Source: Actinoalloteichus hoggarensis (GTDB taxonomy: Bacteria; Actinomycetota; Actinomycetes; Mycobacteriales; Pseudonocardiaceae). Taken from it: a stretch of 64,000 bases of DNA. The notes beneath the pieces are model-generated. The model worked only from the letters and a program-made list of their open reading frames with translations, was not told the origin of the DNA and searched no databases. This document shows positions 27,042-35,352 of the stretch, piece by piece; the first letter of the stretch is position 1, and every line of letters begins with the position of its first letter. The DNA is taken from positions 2,790,001 through 2,854,000 of the forward strand of contig NZ_CP022521.1 of the NCBI RefSeq assembly GCF_002234535.1, in the 5' to 3' direction. Made by a program: the position numbers and the translations under genes.

Positions 27042-27953
27042 TCAAGTCGCGGTATCCCTGCCACGCCGCGTCGGCTCGGTGTTCCGCTCGCTCGGCGTCG
27101 CCGACGGGGCGTGGAAGGCGGCCCGCCGCGCGGCCCGGCGCAGCACGGCGAGGACGGCGGGACCCACGAGCAGGATCGCCACGACGTTGGTGATCGCACG
27201 GCCGGTGTCCCAGCCCAGCGTGGAGGTGGTCAGGGTGAACAGCACGAAGCGCCGCAGGTTCTCGGTGATCGGATCGCCCGGCACGAAGGAGAGCTGGGTG
27301 TCGGTGCCCGCGAGCAGCGGCCAGGACCACAGATTCATCAGGAAGCCGAAGACATAGGCGGCGAGCACGCCGTAACAGGCGAGCATCGCGATCTCGATTC
27401 GACCTCGGGGGCGGGCGGGCAGCAGCCCGGCACCGAGGCCGAGTAATGAGGAGGAGAGCATCTGAAAAGGCAGCCACGGCCCGACGCCCGCGGTGAGCAG
27501 TGCCGAGGCGAACAATGACGTCGAGCCGAGCAGGAATCCGAAGCCCGGCCCGAAGACTCGGCCTGCCAGCACCAGAAGGAAGAACACCGTCTCGATTCCC
27601 GCCGTGCCCGCGCCCAGCGGACGCAGCCCCGCGTTCACCGCCGACAACACACCCAGCAGCGCCAGCGCCTTGGCGTCCATGCCGGAATCCGACATCTCGG
27701 CGAGCACGATCGCCAGCAGCAGGGGCAGGAGGACCACGAAGATCAGCGGAGCGTCGGCGGTGCGAGCCGTCGGATCGGCAGGCGCCGAGGCGAACAGCGG
27801 CCAGAGGAACATCGCCAGCCCCGCCGCCGAGGCCAGCGTGAGCACCGCCGCGCGACGCGGCGTCACCCGCACGACCGGACCTTCGCGTCGAGCAGGACCG
27901 GTGTGTCCTCTCGCCGTCCCGTCCGCCGCCGAGGTGTCCGAGGACTCCGTCAT
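27042..27953 (-). CDS. ECF transporter S component (substrate-binding membrane protein)
   Basis: This 303-residue protein of about six helices is the S-like component of an ECF importer. The segments LIFVVLLPLLLAIVLAEMSD, ALALLGVLSAVNAGLRPLG, GTAGIETVFFLLVLAGRVFG and FGFLLGSTSLFASALLTAGV have typical S-component features, including an A-rich helix 1 and a GPGFGF turn. It ends in a basic tail. The substrate, probably a vitamin, metal or related small molecule, cannot be inferred. The start overlaps the fused ATPase stop (ATGA), which defines a T-A-A-S operon. Confidence 0.85.
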   Translation of the reverse strand: MTESSDTSAADGTARGHTGPARREGPVVRVTPRRAAVLTLASAAGLAMFLWPLFASAPADPTARTADAPLIFVVLLPLLLAIVLAEMSDSGMDAKALALLGVLSAVNAGLRPLGAGTAGIETVFFLLVLAGRVFGPGFGFLLGSTSLFASALLTAGVGPWLPFQMLSSSLLGLGAGLLPARPRGRIEIAMLACYGVLAAYVFGFLMNLWSWPLLAGTDTQLSFVPGDPITENLRRFVLFTLTTSTLGWDTGRAITNVVAILLVGPAVLAVLRRAARRAAFHAPSATPSERNTEPTRRGRDTAT

Positions 27954-29566
27954 CGTCCGCCCGCCGCATCGTCCAGCGCTCGACGGACGTCGTCGACCGT
28001 CAGCCAGGCCTGCGGCGCGAGCACCTTGGACACCTGCGGGGCGAAGGACGGCGAGGAGGCCACGACGTCGGCGGTGGTGCCGTCGGCGACGACCTCGCCG
28101 ACCGCGAGCACCAGCACCCGGTCGGCCGCGGCCGCGACGAACTCCACGTCGTGCGTGGCGATCACCACCGAACGGCCCTGCGCGGCCAGGTCGGCGACCA
28201 GGGCACCGAACGCCCGCTTCGCGCGGTAGTCCAGGCCGCGGGTGGGCTCGTCGAGCAGCATGACCGACGGCGCGGCGACGAGCTGGACGGCCAAGACCAG
28301 CGCCAGCCGCTGTCCCTCGGACAGATCTCGTGGATGGCAGTGCGGGTCGACGTCCTCGATCAGCCGACTCAGCAGCGTCGCGCAGGTGCCCGGCGGCACC
28401 GCCGACTCCCGGTCGGCTTGGGCGCACTCCTCGGCCACCGTCTCCAGATACAGCAGATCGGCCGCCGTCTGCGGCACCAGCCCGACGAGAGTCCTCGCCC
28501 GATGCGCGGGTTGGGCGGCTGGATCGAGGCCGCCGGTGAACACCGTGCCGCCGGAGCGGCGGCCCGAACCCTGCAACGCCCACAGCAGCGACGACTTGCC
28601 GGAGCCGTTGCGGCCCATCAGCGCCGTGACCTGGCCGCCGTGCAGATCGAGGTCCACCTCGCGGACCGCGACGACGTCGCCGTGCCGCACCACCACGCCG
28701 CGTGCCGTCAGCAGTGGCGACCCCGCCGCCGCCCGCCGCGGTCCGGGCGGGCCGTGATCGGCGAGCCGGGCGCGCAGCTCCGGGGCCCGCCTGCGGGCGT
28801 CGCGTACCGACAACGGCAGCGGTGTCCAGCCCGCCAGCCTGCCGAGCTCCACCACGGGCGGCGCAGGCGTCGAGTCCGCGAGAACCTCGGCGGGTCGTCC
28901 GTCGACGACCCGCCCGTCGCCGGCGAGCCGGAGCACCCGGTCCGCGTACTGCACGACTCGTTCCAACCGGTGCTCGGCGATCACCACCGTGACCCCGAGG
29001 TCGTGCACGAGCCGCGTGATCGAGGCCAGCACCTCCTCGGCGGCCGTCGGGTCCAGTGCCGAGGTCGGCTCGTCCAAGACCAGCACCCGAGGGTGCACGG
29101 TGAGCACCGAGCCGATCGCCACCCGCTGCTGCTGCCCACCCGACAGCGAGCGCAGCGACCGATCCCGCAGCTCGGCGATGCCGAGGAGGTCCAGCGTCTC
29201 CTCGACCCGCTTGCGCATCACCTCGGAGGGGATGGCCAGCTGCTCCATCCCATAGGCCAGCTCCTCCTCCACCGTGTCGGTGACGAAGCCTGCCAAGGGG
29301 TCCTGGCCGACGACCCCGACGAGATCTGCGAGCTCACGAGGCGGATTCGTCCTCGTGTCGCGGCCGCCCACCGTGACCCGGCCCTCGAGCACTCCGCCGG
29401 TGAAGTGCGGCACCCGACCGTTGACCGCGCCGAGCAGCGTCGACTTGCCCGATCCGGTGAGGCCGACCACAAGGCACAGTTCGCCCTCCTCGATCTCCAG
29501 GTCGAGGCCGGACAGGACGGGGGCGGCCTCGCCGTAGCGGACCGAGACCTCCTCGAAGCGGATCAT
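27950..29566 (-). CDS. ECF transporter energizing ATPase, two fused ABC domains
   Basis: This 538-residue protein contains two ABC ATPase domains in tandem. Domain 1 (about 1-235) has Walker A VGLTGSGKSTLL, signature SLSGGQQQRVAIGSVL and Walker B VLVLDEPTSALD. Domain 2 (about 295-525) has Walker A MGRNGSGKSSLL, a shortened signature DLSEGQRLALVLAV and Walker B VMLLDEPTRGLD. Each H-loop is present (EHRLER, THDVEF). Fused EcfA proteins energise vitamin or metal import by ECF transporters. It overlaps the T-component stop (ATG at 29566) and the S-component start (27953), so stoichiometry is probably set by translational coupling. Confidence 0.92.
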   Translation of the reverse strand: MIRFEEVSVRYGEAAPVLSGLDLEIEEGELCLVVGLTGSGKSTLLGAVNGRVPHFTGGVLEGRVTVGGRDTRTNPPRELADLVGVVGQDPLAGFVTDTVEEELAYGMEQLAIPSEVMRKRVEETLDLLGIAELRDRSLRSLSGGQQQRVAIGSVLTVHPRVLVLDEPTSALDPTAAEEVLASITRLVHDLGVTVVIAEHRLERVVQYADRVLRLAGDGRVVDGRPAEVLADSTPAPPVVELGRLAGWTPLPLSVRDARRRAPELRARLADHGPPGPRRAAAGSPLLTARGVVVRHGDVVAVREVDLDLHGGQVTALMGRNGSGKSSLLWALQGSGRRSGGTVFTGGLDPAAQPAHRARTLVGLVPQTAADLLYLETVAEECAQADRESAVPPGTCATLLSRLIEDVDPHCHPRDLSEGQRLALVLAVQLVAAPSVMLLDEPTRGLDYRAKRAFGALVADLAAQGRSVVIATHDVEFVAAAADRVLVLAVGEVVADGTTADVVASSPSFAPQVSKVLAPQAWLTVDDVRRALDDAAGGR

Positions 29567-30660
29567 GCGCGGACCTCCGGCGGCGGGGCGAGCCACGCGG
29601 GAGCGACCCCCGCGAGGATGCCGAGCACCGGCGGCAGCGTCACCGCCGGCCAGCTCAGCGGGCTGAGTGAGGGATAGAGGTTCGACGGGTCGATCCCGGC
29701 GGTCACGGTGAGCACGGCGGCGGCCGTCAGACCGGACAGCACCACGAGCGTCTCCGGCAGCAGCCACCGATCCGGCCGGTAGACGCTGCGCCGGATCCGG
29801 CGTCCGGCCACCAGGAAGCCCGCGCCCGCCACGAGCAGCCCGGCGACGGCCATCGGCAGCCCGAAGACATGCCGCGTGCCGTCCAACAGGCCGTACACGC
29901 CCACGCACACCCCGCAGAGACCCGCGATCACCAGCACGCCGGTCAGCAGTCGGGTGCGTCTCGGCGTGTCGCCGAGCCGGCCGTACCCCCGGGAGTCCAT
30001 CGCCGAGGCCAACGCGAGCGACCGGTCCATGGCGTCGGCCAGGACCGGGACCACGATGCCGCGCAAGGCCCGGAGACCGCGTTGCCTGCCGCCACGCAGC
30101 CGCCGGGCCCGCCGGACCCGCAGCACGCTCTCCATGAGCTGTGGCGCGACGGAGAGCGCCACGACCACGGCGGTGCTGATCTGATAGAGCGCCGCGGGCA
30201 CCGCCTTGAGCATTCGTCGCGGGTCCGCCAGCGAGTTCGCGGCGCCGAGGCAGATCAGCATCGTCGCCAGTCGCAGTCCGTCGTAGAGTCCGCCGAGCAG
30301 CTCCTCGGCGGTCACGGGGCCGAGCAGCCGGATGCCCGCCGCCGCCTCCGGCAGGGTGATCTCCGGCAGGACGAAGAGGACGTGCTCGCCCGCGCCGCCG
30401 CCGAAGACCATCCGCCATAGCACGCGCATGACGACGACGAACACACCGAGGTACACGTACATCCGGAAGGTCGCGGCCCACGGCGCCCGGCCGCGTCGCC
30501 GCACCACGACGTAGCCCGCCACCACGAGGATCAGCGACAAGAGCAGCGGATTCGTCGTCCGGCCCGCCGCGGCCGCCATGGCCAGCGCCCATAACCACCA
30601 GGCGCCGGGGTGCAGTGCCCTCGGCAGGCGCGTCGAGACCCGGAGCATTGCCGTGCTCAC
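29563..30660 (-). CDS. ECF transporter T component (EcfT)
   Basis: This 365-residue membrane protein carries the EcfT coupling motif in AMDSRGYGRLG, the Ala-Arg-Gly type helix that contacts the ATPases. Around it are six or more hydrophobic segments (ILVVAGYVVV, VYLGVFVVVMRVLW, a block near VVVALSVAPQLM, VLVIAGLCGVCVGVYGLL and later helices near TLVVLSGLTAAAVL). It links S component and ATPases in one module. It starts at GTG 30660; an ATG at 30648 is an alternative. It is the first gene of the operon, so its upstream region (30661-31000) is where control should sit. Confidence 0.88.
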   Translation of the reverse strand: MSTAMLRVSTRLPRALHPGAWWLWALAMAAAAGRTTNPLLLSLILVVAGYVVVRRRGRAPWAATFRMYVYLGVFVVVMRVLWRMVFGGGAGEHVLFVLPEITLPEAAAGIRLLGPVTAEELLGGLYDGLRLATMLICLGAANSLADPRRMLKAVPAALYQISTAVVVALSVAPQLMESVLRVRRARRLRGGRQRGLRALRGIVVPVLADAMDRSLALASAMDSRGYGRLGDTPRRTRLLTGVLVIAGLCGVCVGVYGLLDGTRHVFGLPMAVAGLLVAGAGFLVAGRRIRRSVYRPDRWLLPETLVVLSGLTAAAVLTVTAGIDPSNLYPSLSPLSWPAVTLPPVLGILAGVAPAWLAPPPEVRA

Positions 30661-30770
30661 CCGGCGTCCGAGTCATGCGGTTCGTTCCGGACCGATGCGG
30701 AGTGCCCGAGCCGCCTCGGGCGCGATCCCGGGTCGCCGACGGCCCGGTCTCCGGCGGCCTGCCGCGGCCT

Positions 30771-30800
30771 GCACAGTGTCGTCCCGCACAGTGTTGTTCC
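30771..30800. repeat. Tandem 15-bp direct repeat upstream of ECF operon
   Basis: Two adjacent 15-base copies, GCACAGTGTCGTCCC and GCACAGTGTTGTTCC, match at 13 of 15 positions. They lie about 110 bases upstream of the EcfT start. A related ACAGTGT occurs near 30906. They could be binding sites for a regulator of the operon. Confidence 0.6.
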
Positions 30801-30811
30801 GGACATGCCTC

Positions 30812-30841
30812 GATGCCTCCCCGAGCGGGTCGAGAGGCATC
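30812..30841. promoter_or_regulatory. Hairpin-forming inverted repeat
   Basis: GATGCCTC (30812-30819) pairs perfectly with GAGGCATC (30834-30841) across a 14-base loop. It lies next to the tandem repeat. It could be a regulatory stem in the ECF leader or an operator. Confidence 0.4.
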
Positions 30842-31293
30842 CGTCGAACCGCCGCCGCCGAGGCAGGCCTGCGCGCGCTCGAATCGGACTCCGCCTGCGG
30901 ACCACGACAGTGTGAACGAGCCCTCGTCCCCGGACGGGCATTCCGGCTCATCGTGCCTCGACACGAATCACGGCTGCGGGTCAGCGCCGGAGTCGCACCG
31001 GCTTCCCCCGCCGGGGGCGTCTGAAGTTGTCACGACCGACTGCGGCCGAGCGGACATCGAGAAGGTTAACTCACTCGGGTGGTTTTGGATCACCCGTGAC
31101 AGGCTTCGCCGTCGTGGTCGGTCGAACCGCGTGAAAAGCGGATTCTTCTGATGCCGAGGCGACGCCCCTCCCAGGTCCGGCGGCGGAGACGCCGTCGGTG
31201 ACTGTGTCGAGCGCTCCCCGCCGCGTCGGCGTTTCCTGAGGCCGGCTGTGGGGTGAATCCGTGATCCTCCGGTCCGCACGGCTCCCGGAGAGA

Positions 31294-31331
31294 GTGGTCC
31301 ACCACACCCCGAGATCATTACTATGAGTAGT
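31294..31331 (+). promoter_or_regulatory. Two dyads in the promoter area of the ATP-grasp gene
   Basis: GTGGTCCACCAC (31294-31305) is an exact 5+2+5 dyad. ACTATGAGTAGT (31320-31331) is an ACTA-N4-TAGT dyad. AGAGTGGT occurs at 31291 and again near 31346. Base composition is much poorer in GC here than in the flanks. This looks like a regulated promoter. Exact -10 and -35 elements cannot be assigned. Confidence 0.4.
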
Positions 31332-31471
31332 CGAAATCTGTCGCTAAGAGTGGTGTGTCCGCTCGTGTTCAGGTGTCGAGGCACATGATGCATGCGGGCG
31401 GCCACGAGTTCGACCGACGAGGCACAGGCGACCGCGAACCCGCGGCGAGAGCGAAAGGCGAGGCAGTCGTC

Positions 31472-32692
31472 ATGAGGATCGCGGTCATCGGGGAGTTCCG
31501 AGCGGACCGGATAGTCGACGCCATCACCCGTTCCGGCCATCACGACCTGGTGTTGCTGGGGCCGACGGACGTCGCGGGCTACGTCGGCAGGCGGACCCGC
31601 CACCGATACCTGCCTGCCTGCGCGGAGCCCGAGGACCTGCTGGCCGTCTGGGCCGAGGAGCACGTCGAGCTGGTGATCCCGAGTCTCCACCCGGCCGATC
31701 AGGAACGGCTGCTGCCCAGCCTGGCCGCCGCGGCGGACCGGTGGCGCGATCTCGGCGGGAGCGCCGTCGTCCACTCGACCCGCTTCGCCGCCCTCGTCAC
31801 CGACAAGGCCCTGTTCCATCGCGTAGCGGTCGAACAGGGCTGGCCGGTGCCCGAGGCCGTCGTCTGCGATCGGGCCGAGGAACTGGACTCGGCGGTGCGG
31901 CGGGTCGGCGGACTCCCGGTGATGGTGAAGGCGGCCGGGCCTCCGCCGCGCGGCGTCCGCGGGCGCGTCGACACCGCGCACCTCCTCACCACGCTTCCTC
32001 CGACCGCCTTCCCCGTCGTCGTGCAGCGGGTCTGCCGGGGTGAGGAGTTCGGAGTCGAACTCTTGAGCGACGCGCACGTGACGGACTGCTGGCCCGTCGC
32101 CTCCTTCGGCCCGTTGGACGAGCGGTGCGGTCCGGGGCGCCGAGCGCGGCTGGCGCCGATCACGCTTCCGCAGGCGGTGACCACCGAACTGTCCACCTTC
32201 ATCCGCGGCGTGCTGGCCGAGTTCGACGTGCGCGGCCCGTGGCAGATCGACTTCGCCGTCTGCTCGGGCAGGCTCCAGGTGCTGGCGGTCAACGGCAGGC
32301 TCAGCGGCATGGCCGATCTCAGCGCGGCCACCACCGGACTAGACCCGTACGACGCCTTCGTCGACACGTGCCTCGGCCAGCCCCGCGCCGTGCCCGCCGC
32401 TCGTCGGCTCGCCCTCGAGCTGCCGGTCCGACCCGGCACGGAGCTTCCCGGCCTTCCTTCCGGCGTGCGCCTGCGGCGGCAGGTACCGCTGCCCACCGAC
32501 CGGTCGCTGCCCTCGGACTTCCACCGGCTGCTCGTCACGGCGGACGATCCCGTGCTGCTGGCCAGGTGGCTGCGCGGCATTCCCGACGACGCCGTGATCG
32601 CAGGCTCGCCCGCACAGCTGGCGTCCACCGCACTGCGGACCAGCCCGCTGTCCACCTCGGCGGGATGGCCTCGGAGCTGCCCGCAGGTCTGA
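31472..32692 (+). CDS. ATP-grasp domain protein
   Basis: This 406-residue protein has an ATP-grasp fold of the carbamoyl-phosphate-synthase/CarB-like type. The N-terminal pre-ATP-grasp domain starts RIAVIGEFRADRIVDA. DKALFHRVAVEQGWPVPEAVV marks the nucleotide-binding entry, and the lysine-bearing PVMVKAAGPPPRGVRGRVD strand follows. A QRVCRGEEFGVELL strand and QIDFAVCSGRLQVLAVNGRLSG complete the metal-binding end. Such enzymes ligate carboxylates to amines or thiols; secondary-metabolite and peptide-ligase members share this layout. The C-terminal 90 residues are not recognised. The ATG at 31472 is preceded by a weak purine tract. The long leader and dyads upstream suggest regulation. Confidence 0.82.
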   Translation: MRIAVIGEFRADRIVDAITRSGHHDLVLLGPTDVAGYVGRRTRHRYLPACAEPEDLLAVWAEEHVELVIPSLHPADQERLLPSLAAAADRWRDLGGSAVVHSTRFAALVTDKALFHRVAVEQGWPVPEAVVCDRAEELDSAVRRVGGLPVMVKAAGPPPRGVRGRVDTAHLLTTLPPTAFPVVVQRVCRGEEFGVELLSDAHVTDCWPVASFGPLDERCGPGRRARLAPITLPQAVTTELSTFIRGVLAEFDVRGPWQIDFAVCSGRLQVLAVNGRLSGMADLSAATTGLDPYDAFVDTCLGQPRAVPAARRLALELPVRPGTELPGLPSGVRLRRQVPLPTDRSLPSDFHRLLVTADDPVLLARWLRGIPDDAVIAGSPAQLASTALRTSPLSTSAGWPRSCPQV

Positions 32693-32839
32693 TCCGACGG
32701 GCCAGACCAGGCGGCAGGCAGACCAGGCGGCGAACCGGCACCGTGCGCCGTGCGGAGTCACGGGCCGTCGGCCGCGCGCGGCCCGCGTCACGCCGCCGCC
32801 CGGATCGATCCCGGCATGATCGCTCCGCGGCACGGACCC

Positions 32840-33672
32840 GGATCACCGGGTCAGGGCGAGCGACTCGCCGACCGCCGATCGCGAGCCGCCGTAGGTGATC
32901 GCCGTCATCGCCAGCGATCACCTGGCTCCAGGCGTACAGCCGGTCCGCGTCGAGTCCCCATGCGGCGGTCACCCGGCGGCCCCGAGCCTCGGCCCCTGCC
33001 GCCCGGCGCCTGCCACGACGTCGTCCACGGCCTCGTAGCACGGTTCGCCGACGCAGGTCGTCGGGTCGACCGCGATCAATCCGTGTGACGCCCCCGTCCA
33101 GGACGTTGCTCAGACGCGGATCGCCGTGCAGCGGCACCACGTCGCCCTGGGTGTCCAACAGGGCGGCACACCGTCGGAACGTCCGTTGCCAGGCCTGATC
33201 CAGCCGCGACTCGACGGCCGGTTCGGACGGCCGCCGTCCGATACGGACGAAGACCTCCTCACACCGGCCCCAGAGACTCCACGGCCAGTGCGGCCACGGC
33301 GTGCAGTGCCGTCAGCAGCTCCGCCCGCCGTTCGGTCAGCGACTCCTGCGGCAGGTCCTCGGCCTCGATGCCGGGGACGGCCTCCGTCGACACCAGCGCC
33401 CCGACCTGGACGTCGGCGGCCAGCACGGCAGGCACCCGGCCCGACGGTGCGAACACACGCGGCATCTCGACCCGGCTGGCCGACAGCGTTCGGTCCGGCG
33501 TCAGCTTGAGGACGGCAGGCGATCCGTCCCGCCGGCGGCGGAGGACGACGGAGGACGCGCCGCCTGTGAACAGCTCGCCCACTTCGGATCCCCGCCGGGC
33601 GGCCGGGTCCGCCGCGAGCGTGGAGATTCCCGTCGGCCGGTCCGCGGTCCCGGGGCCGAATCGATCCGCCAA
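32840..33672 (-). pseudogene. Frameshifted aminoglycoside 6-phosphotransferase-like kinase
   Basis: Homology to the APH(6)/streptomycin-hydroxyurea kinase family is spread over several frames. An N-terminal part starts at 33672 and has the nucleotide-binding AVLKLTPDRTLSASRVEMPR. The frame changes near 33270 and resumes with EEVFVRIGRRPSEPAVESRL and the catalytic PLHGDPRLSNVLDGG. Another switch past 33080 leads to VDDVVAGAG, and a third to the C-terminal VTAAWGLDADRLYAWSQ. No single frame covers the domain. If the shifts are real, this is a dead resistance or detoxification kinase gene. If they are sequence errors it may be intact. Confidence 0.75.
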
Positions 33673-33874
33673 CCGGGCGGCGACGTCCGCTGTGGTCTAT
33701 CCGGGGCAGCCTTCATCATGAACCGCCGGGACGCTCGCGGATACTCGTCCGATACCGACGAGTCTGCCGTCGGGGTGTCCGGACCGGACCGCCCGGCGCG
33801 TCGTCCTTCGGTCCGGCGGCACGACCGCCGCCCCTTCTCGTGATTCGCGGCTGTCGCCGCCGATCGGCGAGACC

Positions 33875-35158
33875 TCAGCCGCGGCGGACCGCCAGGCCGT
33901 CCACGGCGTCGGCGATCGCGACGCGGGGATCGTGCGCCTCGTACTCGGCTCGGAGCTCCCGTGCCCGGTCGCGGCAGAGCGGATCGTCCAAGACGCTGTC
34001 GACGGCCTTGCGGATGTCCGCCTCGTCCGGGTCTCCGGTGCCCAGGCTGACGGCGGCCCCGGCCCAGGAGACCTTGGCGCAGACCTCGATCTTGTCCTCG
34101 GTGTCGCCCGCCAGCACCAGGGGAACCCCGTGCCGTAGCGCCTGCTGGACACCGCCGTAGCCGCCGTTGCTCACCAGCACGTCGACATGGGGGAGCACGG
34201 TGTCGAAGGGGATGAACTCGGCGACCCGCGCGTTGGCGGGCAGCGTGGCGGGTACGGCGTCGCGACCGGTGGCGACGACGATCACGGCGTCGAGATCGGC
34301 CAGCGCTCGTAGGGTGGGCTCGATCAGCCTGCCGAGATCGTCATTGGCGATGGTGCCCTGGGACACGAGGATCACCCGATTCGCCCTGGTCACGTCGTCC
34401 CACCACACGGGCAGCGCCCGCGCCTCGCCGCGTTCCGGCGGCAGCGCCCCGATGTAGCGCAGGTGCGACGGTGCGTCGCCGCGCGGGTACTCCAGACTCT
34501 CGATGCTGAGCTGGAGGAACAGATCCGGCACTCCGACGAGACCCTGCGACAGCAGCGGCGGCGGTTCCGCGGCCCCGAGGCGCTCGAAGGCCCGGGTCAG
34601 CAGCCGATGCGATCCCGCTCGCTCGGCCGCCTCGGCCTTCTCGGTGAGTACTCGGCTGCGCGCGCGCCCCTCCTCGGAGTCGTCCGGGACGAGTCCGCTG
34701 CCGAAGGGCGGATGGTCCGCGCTGTTCATGGGCAGCGGCATCACACCGATCCCGACGACCGCGGCGGGCCGGACGCCCGCAGCGCCGTGCCGGACCGGCC
34801 AGGCGCCCAGGAACATCGTGTCGTGCAGGAGGACAGCCGGCGCGGCGTCCTCGGCCAGCAGCGCCTGGAGCGCCGCGTGCTGGGCGGCCATCGGCGCGAC
34901 GAACAGGTGTTGATTGTCGTACTCCAGCCGGGCGGGCCCGGTCGGGATCCGCCGCCGATCGGGAAACCGATCGGGCCGGACGTCCGCCTCGGCGGGCAGC
35001 GGGACGAATCGAGCGCCGGTCCCCTCCACAGCGGCGCGGAAGGCCGCGCCGGTCAGGAAGGTGACGGCGTGGCCGCGTGCGACCAGGTCGGCGGCGATCA
35101 ACCGCATCGGCCGCACGTGCCCGAAGAACGGCACCGCCGCGATCAACACCCTGGCCAT
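33875..35158 (-). CDS. UGT/MGT-type glycosyltransferase (copy 1)
   Basis: This 427-residue GT1-family (GT-B fold) enzyme resembles macrolide-type glycosyltransferases that move a sugar from a nucleotide donor to a natural product. The N-terminal acceptor domain begins MARVLIAAVPFFGHVRPMR, a conserved GT1 start with the catalytic His. The C-terminal donor-binding domain has the segments FIPFDTVLPHVDVLVSNGGY and the GVPLVLAGDTEDK region. It is about 55-60% similar by eye to the adjacent copy at 35353, so the two are tandem paralogues. The ATG at 35158 is chosen over 35176 because a GGGGGC tract precedes it. Confidence 0.85.
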   Translation of the reverse strand: MARVLIAAVPFFGHVRPMRLIAADLVARGHAVTFLTGAAFRAAVEGTGARFVPLPAEADVRPDRFPDRRRIPTGPARLEYDNQHLFVAPMAAQHAALQALLAEDAAPAVLLHDTMFLGAWPVRHGAAGVRPAAVVGIGVMPLPMNSADHPPFGSGLVPDDSEEGRARSRVLTEKAEAAERAGSHRLLTRAFERLGAAEPPPLLSQGLVGVPDLFLQLSIESLEYPRGDAPSHLRYIGALPPERGEARALPVWWDDVTRANRVILVSQGTIANDDLGRLIEPTLRALADLDAVIVVATGRDAVPATLPANARVAEFIPFDTVLPHVDVLVSNGGYGGVQQALRHGVPLVLAGDTEDKIEVCAKVSWAGAAVSLGTGDPDEADIRKAVDSVLDDPLCRDRARELRAEYEAHDPRVAIADAVDGLAVRRG

Positions 35159-35352
35159 CGTGTCGCCTGCCCCCATGAGACTGCTCGCGAGCGATCCTCG
35201 CGGCCATCAGGCTAGGACGTCCACGCGAGGCCCGTGCGACCGACGGCGGAACGGCGATCACGGCGGCCTGGAATCCCGCGGACCCGAGAGCCCGGTCGAG
35301 ACGGCCGCGAGCGCAGGGCGCCGCGGCCCGGAGCGCGTGACCTTCGGGTCCG

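Larger units (their letters stand above)
30661..31471. other. Divergent intergenic region, 811 bp
   Basis: The ECF operon and the ATP-grasp gene diverge from this region. It holds a tandem repeat (30771-30800), a hairpin (30812-30841), dyads at 31294-31331 and an unusually AT-rich stretch (about 31060-31370). I searched by eye for a cobalamin (B12) riboswitch for the ECF side and saw no B12 box. No gene with a plausible product was found. Confidence 0.5.

Noticed and set aside
30661-30960. Cobalamin riboswitch upstream of the ECF operon
   Set aside because: No B12 box or typical riboswitch core is visible. A covariance-model search would be decisive.
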